Of a DNA stretch of 7,774 nucleotides, positions 1-4,428 are shown one piece after another; positions within the stretch are counted from its first letter, which is position 1, and each line of letters begins with the position of its first letter. Location: assembly GCA_021815285.1 (NCBI GenBank), contig JAKAHE010000098.1, forward strand, positions 1 through 7,774, read 5' to 3'. The notes below the pieces were generated by a model. The model ran no database searches. It saw nothing but the letters and a program-made list of their open reading frames with translations, and was not told where the DNA came from. Source of the stretch: Nitrospirota bacterium. GTDB taxonomy: Bacteria > Nitrospirota > JACRHJ01. The translations under genes and the position numbers were made by a program.

Positions 1-308
1 AGATGCTCGCAAGCCAGGGGAAGATGCTTAAGAGACTGGGCAAGGCCGACGATGTCAATGCCGACAGAATGTCGGCCATGTATGCGCAACACCTTTCCAA
101 AATAAAGACCTGGCTTTCCGGCCAGCCGAATTTCGAGGTTTTATATATGGACTACGGCGGTGTCGTCGCCTTACCGCACGAGAACGCGCGTAAGCTCTCA
201 AGGTTCTTCGGAAACAGCCTGAACATAGAAAAGATGGCCTCGGTAATAAAGCCGGATCTCTACAGGAACCGCGCAGGCTCTGGTCAGCCGGACACCGCAA
301 TGTATTGA
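1..308 (+). CDS. Sulfotransferase-like protein, C-terminal fragment (5' end outside window)
   Basis: The reading frame is open from the first complete codon (base 3) to TGA at 306-308, and the gene starts upstream of the window. The visible 101 residues resemble the C-terminus of the PAPS-dependent sulfotransferase family. They contain a helix rich in Lys and Leu, a stretch reading AQHLSKIKTWL, the strand FEVLYMDYGGVV, and then a segment (ARKLSRFFG) typical of the family's closing helix, ending in VIKPDLYRNR. In such proteins this end follows the catalytic core. The PAPS-binding loops would lie to the left and cannot be checked, so activity is not shown. The stop lies 62 bases before rimO on the same strand, so the two may share a transcript. 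The family call rests on remembered pattern similarity only. Confidence 0.68.
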   Translation, partial: MLASQGKMLKRLGKADDVNADRMSAMYAQHLSKIKTWLSGQPNFEVLYMDYGGVVALPHENARKLSRFFGNSLNIEKMASVIKPDLYRNRAGSGQPDTAMY

Positions 309-370
309 ATTGCCCGCATAATGCGCATCGAGGACGCGGGAAGGGCGATTGTTTCGCTCATGGAGTTGGG

Positions 371-1741
371 ATGAAGGTGGGATTTGTAAGTCTTGGGTGC
401 CCCAAGAACCAGGTGGATTCCGAGGTCATGGCGGGCATCGTAAAGAAGGCGGGGCACGAGGTCGTCTCGGACGCGCAGGACGCGGAAGCGATAGTGGTGA
501 ACACCTGCGCCTTCATAAAAAGCGCGACTGAGGAGTCGATAGAGGCGATACTTGAGACAGCCGCCCTGAAGGAGCGCGGGAGGCTAAAATATCTTGTTGT
601 CGCGGGATGCCTTGCGCAGCGTTACAATGAAGGGCTCATGGAAGAGCTTCCGGAGGTGGACGCATATCTTGGCACGGGTGAATTCGAGGGGATTGCAAAG
701 ACGCTCCGTTCCCTGGCCATAGGCGCAGAAACGCGCCACAAAATGCCAGTCCCGGAATACATTTACAGCCACGATACGCCGCGAATAAGGTTTACGCCCA
801 GGCACTGGAGTTACCTGAAAATCGCCGACGGGTGCGACAACCGATGCACATACTGCGCAATTCCGTCTCTACGGGGCGCCTTGAGAAGCCGCCCGATGGG
901 CTCGATTGTGGAGGAGGCGCGCATCCTCGTCTCCCAGGGTGTAAAGGAAATCTGCCTTATTGCGCAAGACGTTACGGCATACGGCTCCGACAGAAAACCG
1001 AAAAAATCGCTTCCCCGGCTCCTGAAGGAACTTGAGAAAATCCGGCCCCTGCCCTGGATAAGACTTCTGTATTCGCACCCGGCCCATTTTACGGACGAGC
1101 TGATAGAATTTCTGGCCGGGAGCGAGAAGGTATTGAAATATCTCGACATTCCCATCCAGCACGCCGACGATGGAATATTGAAGAAAATGGGCAGAAATAT
1201 CACATATGCGCGTGTAATGAAGCTAATAGAGCGCCTGCGAAAGGACATTCCCGGTGTCGCGCTCAGGACGTCGCTCATGGTTGGCTTCCCTGGCGAGACG
1301 GACGAGAAATTTAAAAAACTCCTTGAATTCGTTAAGGATGCAGAGTTTGATCACCTGGGCGTTTTCGGATACTCGGACGAAGACTGCGCTGCCTCTGCAA
1401 GTCTTCCGGGAAAGGTGAGCGAGCGGCTGATAATAAAAAGACGCGACAGGATTATGAAAGCACAGGCCAGGATTTCGCTCAAAAAGAACAGGGAAAGGGT
1501 CGGGAAGACATACAAAGCGCTGGTGGACGGGCCGTCCCCGGAGACGGATATGCTTTATTGCGCAAGGAGTTACTTCCAGGCGCCGGAGATAGATGGCGTG
1601 ATATACATAAACGACGGCGCTCCAGTCGCCGGAGAGTTCGCCGAAGTTCTGATTACGGAGGCGCATCCATACGACCTCGTAGGCACGGCGGAAACAGACC
1701 GCATAGAGAAAATTAAAGGGCCTAAGTCACTCAAGACTTAG
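371..1741 (+). CDS. rimO: Ribosomal protein S12 methylthiotransferase RimO
   Basis: RimO is a radical-SAM enzyme that adds a methylthio group to the conserved aspartate of ribosomal protein S12, using two 4Fe-4S clusters. The 456-residue product has the usual length and domain order. The N-terminal UPF0004 domain carries the auxiliary-cluster cysteines Cys10 (SLGCPKN), Cys46 (VNTCAF) and Cys80 (AGCLAQRY). The radical-SAM motif CxxxCxxC is Cys155-Cys159-Cys162 (DGCDNRCTYC). A C-terminal TRAM-like RNA-binding domain spans about residues 375-445. The SLGCPKNQVDSE opening favours RimO over the tRNA-modifying relative MiaB. I chose the ATG at 371 because the family sequence starts there (MKVGFVSLGC) and GGAG at 362-365 is well placed. 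The in-frame ATG at 305 would add 22 residues unlike the family. The last codons and the TAG stop lie inside a terminator hairpin. Confidence 0.96.
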   Translation: MKVGFVSLGCPKNQVDSEVMAGIVKKAGHEVVSDAQDAEAIVVNTCAFIKSATEESIEAILETAALKERGRLKYLVVAGCLAQRYNEGLMEELPEVDAYLGTGEFEGIAKTLRSLAIGAETRHKMPVPEYIYSHDTPRIRFTPRHWSYLKIADGCDNRCTYCAIPSLRGALRSRPMGSIVEEARILVSQGVKEICLIAQDVTAYGSDRKPKKSLPRLLKELEKIRPLPWIRLLYSHPAHFTDELIEFLAGSEKVLKYLDIPIQHADDGILKKMGRNITYARVMKLIERLRKDIPGVALRTSLMVGFPGETDEKFKKLLEFVKDAEFDHLGVFGYSDEDCAASASLPGKVSERLIIKRRDRIMKAQARISLKKNRERVGKTYKALVDGPSPETDMLYCARSYFQAPEIDGVIYINDGAPVAGEFAEVLITEAHPYDLVGTAETDRIEKIKGPKSLKT

Positions 1742-1748
1742 GCCCTTT
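1715..1748. terminator. Bidirectional intrinsic terminator between rimO and tRNA-Arg
   Basis: This is a perfect 14-bp inverted repeat. The left arm AAAGGGCCTAAGTC is at 1715-1728, the 6-base loop at 1729-1734 and the right arm GACTTAGGCCCTTT at 1735-1748. The plus-strand arm ends in TTT followed by GTTCTT. On the minus strand the hairpin is followed by TTTAATTTTC. The tRNA-Arg gene ends 5 bases to the right on the minus strand, so the same hairpin can stop both converging transcripts. The rimO stop codon (1739-1741) lies in the right arm. Confidence 0.85.
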
Positions 1749-1753
1749 GTTCT

Positions 1754-1830
1754 TGGCGCGCCCAAGAGGGTTCGAACCTCTGACCTACGGTTCCGTAGAC
1801 CGTCGCTCTATCCAGCTGAGCTATGGGCGC
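1754..1830 (-). tRNA. tRNA-Arg, anticodon ACG
   Basis: The complete 77-nt cloverleaf has CCA encoded in the DNA. The acceptor stem GCGCCCA pairs with TGGGCGC, with discriminator G. The D-arm GCTC/GAGC encloses AGCTGGATA. The anticodon stem ACGGT/ACCGT encloses the loop CTACGGA, giving anticodon ACG (complement of 1794-1796). The T-arm is AGAGG-TTCGAAC-CCTCT. The A at position 34 is normally deaminated to inosine by TadA, so it would read CGU, CGC and CGA codons. I see no convincing promoter directly upstream (right side). It may be transcribed from its own weak promoter or by read-through from the lipoprotein gene. The bidirectional hairpin follows its 3' end. Confidence 0.96.
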
Positions 1831-1951
1831 AAAACAAGCGGTAACATGTTTTTTCACAGGACAGGGTACCCTGCCCCCGGAACAGCCCCTCTGGCCGCGA
1901 TACGTTCAATGCCTTGCCGGCATCGGGGGCTATGGTAACAACCCGCTTCCC

Positions 1952-1987
1952 TCTGACAGGCCCCTATCGCCGCCCCGCCTCGGTTTA
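1952..1987. repeat. 36-bp direct repeat, copy 1
   Basis: This copy begins TCTGACAGGCCCCT, has the core GCCGCCCCGCC and ends CGGTTTA. It matches copy 2 at 2023-2058 in 33 of 36 positions, with 71 bases between the start points. It lies in the non-coding interval between tRNA-Arg and the lipoprotein gene. The same interval (1831-2055) also holds a 12-bp palindrome, CAGGGTACCCTG, near 1862. Confidence 0.8.
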
Positions 1988-2022
1988 ACACCGGGCAAGA
2001 GAGACACATAGTATAGACCTAA

Positions 2023-2058
2023 TCTGACAGGCCCCTGTAGCCGCCCCGCCCCGGTTTA
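2023..2058. repeat. 36-bp direct repeat, copy 2, overlapping the lipoprotein stop codon
   Basis: This is the second copy of the repeat at 1952-1987, differing at three positions. Its last three bases, TTA, are the complement of the TAA stop of the lipoprotein gene read on the minus strand, so the repeat forms the gene boundary. I cannot tell from one window whether this is a dispersed element or a local duplication. Confidence 0.8.
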
Positions 2059-2547
2059 GCTCTGTACCCAGCCGGAGAGCGTTACGGCGTATTTCGGATG
2101 CACAAAGGCGTGGGTGGTCGGGAACTTCTGGAACAGCCAGCCCTTGAATATCTGCTTGCCGTTCTCGCTTATGACAACCTGCGCCGCAGGGTTCGTCGGG
2201 TCGTTTGAGGCGGAGGTGATGTTCATCCCCTGCATGACGAACGACGGCATAAAGGCGAGCGGCTTAATCGAGAGGCTCGTTCCCGGGATCGGTGTATCCG
2301 TGCCGATGGTCAGATTTATGTCTTTCTTCGTGTTGGCGGTCTTGTCTTCCACTGTTACCGTGATAGCCTTCCATTTGCCCTTGACATCAGGCGGAACCGT
2401 AACGGCGGCTTCCTGTCCCTTCTGCGGAAGAGCGAGATTGCTCTGCGGAGTGGGGGGCTGAGCCGCCTGTTGCTGCTGTTTCCCGCAGGCGGAGATGGTT
2501 AATGCAAGCGCACCCGCGACCGCAATTGCCGACATTTTTTTCAACAT
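2056..2547 (-). CDS. DUF2155-type lipoprotein of unknown function
   Basis: The product is a 163-residue predicted lipoprotein. The signal sequence has a Lys-rich start (MLKK), a hydrophobic stretch and the lipobox ISAC, with Cys21 as the lipidated residue. A Gln/Pro-rich linker follows (about residues 24-40). The folded part begins near residue 45 with VKGKWKAITVTVEDK and ends with GWLFQKFPTTHAFVHPKY (136-153). That last block resembles the DUF2155 signature, in which a Gly-Trp-hydrophobic-Phe segment precedes a His-Pro-x-Tyr element. The family has no established biochemical role. The start at 2547 is set by AGGAGGT seven bases upstream and by the signal peptide. A longer in-frame start at 2679 would run through the tRNA-Ser gene and is rejected. 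The gene sits between tRNA-Ser(GCT) and tRNA-Arg on the same strand, with no terminator in front of it, so co-transcription is likely. Confidence 0.85.
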   Translation of the reverse strand: MLKKMSAIAVAGALALTISACGKQQQQAAQPPTPQSNLALPQKGQEAAVTVPPDVKGKWKAITVTVEDKTANTKKDINLTIGTDTPIPGTSLSIKPLAFMPSFVMQGMNITSASNDPTNPAAQVVISENGKQIFKGWLFQKFPTTHAFVHPKYAVTLSGWVQS

Positions 2548-2553
2548 TCTTCT

Positions 2554-2560
2554 ACCTCCT
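2554..2560 (-). promoter_or_regulatory. Ribosome binding site that fixes the lipoprotein start
   Basis: The minus strand reads AGGAGGT, then seven bases (AGAAGAx-type spacer), then ATG at 2547. It is close to a full anti-16S match. It excludes the longer upstream reading that would overlap tRNA-Ser(GCT). Confidence 0.88.
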
Positions 2561-2619
2561 GGTTTTAATTGCATAGACACGCGCCCCGGTTTTCCTGAAC
2601 CGAAATCGCCCCGAAATAA

Positions 2620-2711
2620 TGGCGGAGAGGCAGGGATTCGAACCCTGGGTGGAGTTTGCACCCCACGACGGTTTAGCAAACCGTTGCCTTCGGCCTCTCG
2701 GCCACCTCTCC
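2620..2711 (-). tRNA. tRNA-Ser, anticodon GCT
   Basis: This is a 92-nt class II tRNA with encoded CCA. The acceptor GGAGAGG pairs with CCTCTCC, and the discriminator is G73, as usual for serine. The anticodon stem ACGGT/ACCGT encloses TTGCTAA, giving anticodon GCT (complement of 2675-2677), which reads AGC and AGU. A long variable arm (CGTGGGGTGCAAACTCCACC) is the main identity element recognised by seryl-tRNA synthetase. The T-loop is TTCGAAT. It lies downstream of serS and tRNA-Ser(TGA) on the same strand. Confidence 0.97.
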
Positions 2712-2799
2712 TAAATCATAAGTTGTTACTTTTTATGAGAAAAGCAAAACTGTCCGGCTTTTCTTTGGTTACTTTCTTTTCTCGTGAAAAGAAAGTAAC
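2712..2799. repeat. Palindromic spacer between the two tRNA-Ser genes
   Basis: The 88-bp interval contains two nested inverted repeats. The larger is a perfect 14-bp stem, GTTACTTTCTTTTC at 2768-2781 and GAAAAGAAAGTAAC at 2786-2799, with the loop TCGT. It ends exactly at the encoded CCA end of tRNA-Ser(TGA). The smaller has arms AGAAAAGC (2738-2745) and GCTTTTCT (2757-2764) around an 11-base loop. GTTACTTTT near 2726 is a partial echo of the first arm. No T-tract follows the large stem on the minus strand, so it does not look like a standard terminator. It resembles GTTACTTTC...GAAAGTAAC palindromes that I recall as dispersed repeats in other proteobacteria. Confidence 0.8.
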
Positions 2800-2885
2800 T
2801 GGCGGAGGGAGTAGGATTCGAACCCACGGGGCTTTCACCCTGCGGTTTTCAAGACCGCCGCCTTAAACCACTCGGCCATCCCTCC
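2800..2885 (-). tRNA. tRNA-Ser, anticodon TGA, sharing a base with the serS stop codon
   Basis: This is an 86-nt class II tRNA with encoded CCA. The acceptor GGAGGGA pairs with TCCCTCC, with discriminator G. The anticodon stem GCGGT/ACCGC encloses CTTGAAA, giving anticodon TGA (complement of 2849-2851), the main reader of UCN codons. The variable arm is AGGGTGAAAGCCCC. The T-stem GTGGG/CCTAC has one G-U pair. Its first base G (2885) is also the last base of the serS stop codon TAG. No promoter space exists between the two genes, so the tRNA must be cut out of the serS transcript unless a promoter lies within the serS coding sequence. Confidence 0.97.
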
Positions 2886-4150
2886 TACGCTATTCTCTCC
2901 AATCCCCCCATGTATTGCCTTAAGGCTTCCGGCACGGTTACCGTCCCGTCCGCCTGCTGGTAATTTTCCAATACCGCGACAAGCGTCCTGCCGACAGCCA
3001 GACCGGAGCCGTTGAGCGTATGGACAAGCGCGGTTCCCTTCCCGACCGCCGGCTTGTAACGTATCTCGGCGCGCCTGGCCTGGAAGTCCTCGAAATTGGA
3101 GCAGGAGGAAATCTCCCTGTAGCGCGCCTGACCGGGAAGCCAGACCTCTATGTCGTATGTCTTTGCCGCCGAGAACCCGAGATCCCCCGTGCAGAGCGTC
3201 ACGACACGGTAAGGAAGCGCAAGCCTCCTTAAAACCTCCTCCGCGTCGTTTAAAAGCCCTTCCAGTTCCTCGTATGAATTATCCGGACGGGCGAACTTTA
3301 CAAGCTCAACCTTGTCGAACTGATGCTGCCTTATAAGCCCGCGCGTGTCTTTGCCGTATGAACCCGCCTCACGCCTGAAACAGGGTGTGTAGGCGGTATA
3401 TCTGACCGGCAGGTCTTCTTCCCTTAATATTTCGCCCCGGTGGTAGTTCGTTACCGGAACCTCAGCCGTCGGTATCAAAAGAAAACCGTCGTCCACGTGA
3501 AAGAGGTCGTCCTCGAACTTAGGAAGCTGGCCCGTTCCCTGCATGGAATCCCTGTTCACCATGAACGGGGGGAGCATTTCCATATAGCCGCGGGAGGTCT
3601 GGAGGTCGAGCATGAAATTTATAAGCGCTCTCTCAAGCCTTGCGCCCGCACCCTTCATTACGGCAAACCGCGCCCCGGCGATCTTTGCCGCGCGGTCGAA
3701 GTCTACTATACCAAGCTTCTCGCCTATGTCCCAGTGATTAAGCGGCGTGAAGCCGAACGTCCTCGGCTCTCCCCACGTCCGCACCACCGGGTTATCCTCT
3801 TCGCCCGCGCCGACCGGGACGGACTCGTGCGGGATATTCGGGATATTCAGCAGCAGGGCCTTGAGGCGCTCGTCAATCTCCCGAAGCTCATTGTCCAGGG
3901 CCTCGATACTGTCGGAGACTTCCTTCATCCGGGCCATAGCCGCGCCCGCATCGCCGCCCTGGCGCTTTACAAGGCCGATGGCCTTGGACGCCTCGTTTCT
4001 CTGCCTCTTCAAGTCCTCGACAGCCGCAAGCTTTTCCCGCTTGCTTGTGTCCAGGTCGAGAACCGGCTGTATGTCTATACTCTGGCGCCTGTCCCGGAGG
4101 GCCTTTGCTACCCTTTCCGGGTTTTCCCTTATGAGCTTTAAATCGAGCAT
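2885..4150 (-). CDS. serS: Seryl-tRNA synthetase
   Basis: This class II aminoacyl-tRNA synthetase charges tRNA-Ser and also tRNA-Sec. Its 421 residues match the usual bacterial length. Residues 1-110 begin MLDLKLIREN and form the long antiparallel coiled-coil arm (charged heptad-like stretches at about 38-60 and 75-100) that grips the tRNA variable arm. The catalytic domain carries TAEVP (228-232), motif 2 with FRREAG (258-263) and motif 3 with GSGLAVGRTLVAVLENYQ (381-398). SSCSNFEDFQARR (348-360) is also characteristic. The ATG at 4150 gives the canonical family start. The Shine-Dalgarno sequence is weak (GGA about 7 bases upstream). Downstream on the same strand lie the two serine tRNA genes, its own substrates. 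The TAG stop overlaps the first base of tRNA-Ser(TGA). A promoter and structured leader lie upstream. Confidence 0.98.
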   Translation of the reverse strand: MLDLKLIRENPERVAKALRDRRQSIDIQPVLDLDTSKREKLAAVEDLKRQRNEASKAIGLVKRQGGDAGAAMARMKEVSDSIEALDNELREIDERLKALLLNIPNIPHESVPVGAGEEDNPVVRTWGEPRTFGFTPLNHWDIGEKLGIVDFDRAAKIAGARFAVMKGAGARLERALINFMLDLQTSRGYMEMLPPFMVNRDSMQGTGQLPKFEDDLFHVDDGFLLIPTAEVPVTNYHRGEILREEDLPVRYTAYTPCFRREAGSYGKDTRGLIRQHQFDKVELVKFARPDNSYEELEGLLNDAEEVLRRLALPYRVVTLCTGDLGFSAAKTYDIEVWLPGQARYREISSCSNFEDFQARRAEIRYKPAVGKGTALVHTLNGSGLAVGRTLVAVLENYQQADGTVTVPEALRQYMGGLERIA

Positions 4151-4175
4151 CTATGTCCGGCGCAAGGTAATGGAT

Positions 4176-4221
4176 AAAAAAGTATGCGGCACAAACCGCC
4201 CAGGCAGAAAACCGCCCGGGC
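4176..4221 (-). promoter_or_regulatory. Structured serS leader, possible attenuator
   Basis: Within the roughly 110-nt leader, two stems compete. GCCCGGGC/GCCTGGGC (4214-4221 with 4198-4205, one G-U pair, 8-base loop) shares two bases with GCGG/CCGC (4196-4199 with 4186-4189). The second stem is followed four bases later by six T residues (4176-4181), 25 bases before the serS ATG, so it resembles a short intrinsic terminator. No T-box consensus (AGGGTGG...) is seen. The regulatory role is inference from structure alone. Confidence 0.35.
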
Positions 4222-4266
4222 AAACTGCCGGCAAAAAATATCCCCGGTCAGACCTTTAAGGGAGAA

Positions 4267-4295
4267 AATTTAGCAGGTTAGACTTGAAAAGTCAA
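4267..4295 (-). promoter_or_regulatory. Candidate sigma70 promoter for serS
   Basis: On the minus strand, TTGACT (4290-4295, 5 of 6 consensus) is followed after exactly 17 bases by TAAATT (4267-4272, 4 of 6). Transcription would start near 4260, about 110 bases before the serS ATG. It sits just behind the 25-codon frame at 4301-4378. Confidence 0.6.
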
Positions 4296-4300
4296 GGTTC

Positions 4301-4378
4301 TTATGCAAATTCCTCTGCTGCAATTCCCACCACGAAGAGAAGCGGAAAAAGCAGTATCAAAGAAACCATCGTTCCCAT
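4301..4378 (-). CDS. Candidate 25-residue hydrophobic membrane peptide
   Basis: This short frame (ATG at 4378, TAA at 4301-4303) has a strong ribosome binding site: AAAGGAG with GGAG at 4385-4388 and a six-base spacer. The predicted peptide starts MGTMVSLILLFPLLFVVG. It would form one membrane-spanning helix (about residues 5-20) with a short acidic end containing Glu-Glu. It follows the 480-residue exported protein gene by 50 bases on the same strand, with no clear terminator between them, so it may be the last cistron of that transcript. I do not recognise it as KdpF, CydX or another known small membrane protein. The evidence for translation is the ribosome binding site plus composition. 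The tail of the frame runs up to the serS promoter. Confidence 0.5.
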   Translation of the reverse strand: MGTMVSLILLFPLLFVVGIAAEEFA

Positions 4379-4428
4379 ACCCTTCTCCTTTTATTTTACG
4401 TTGCCCCGGGGACGGGCCTCAGGCTTTT

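Noticed and set aside
305..370. Longer start for RimO
   Set aside because: The 22 extra residues are unlike the family, and the ATG at 371 has a good ribosome binding site.
811..1278. Minus-strand open frame of 155 codons inside rimO
   Set aside because: It overlaps the radical-SAM core of rimO in antisense and shows no recognisable domain or supporting ribosome binding site.
1831..2055. Prophage or island attachment site at tRNA-Arg
   Set aside because: No integrase and no repeated tRNA 3' segment were seen. The nearby direct repeats do not match the tRNA.
2548..2679. Longer start for the DUF2155 lipoprotein
   Set aside because: It would be translated through the tRNA-Ser(GCT) gene. The internal ATG has AGGAGGT and begins a textbook lipoprotein signal.
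3440..4141. Long plus-strand open frame of 233 codons opposite serS
   Set aside because: It is wholly antisense to a clear serS gene, has a basic low-quality composition and no family pattern. It is a by-product of GC-rich codon structure.
4151..4260. T-box riboswitch in the serS leader
   Set aside because: No AGGGTGG-like T-box sequence or specifier-loop layout is visible, so only generic hairpins are claimed.
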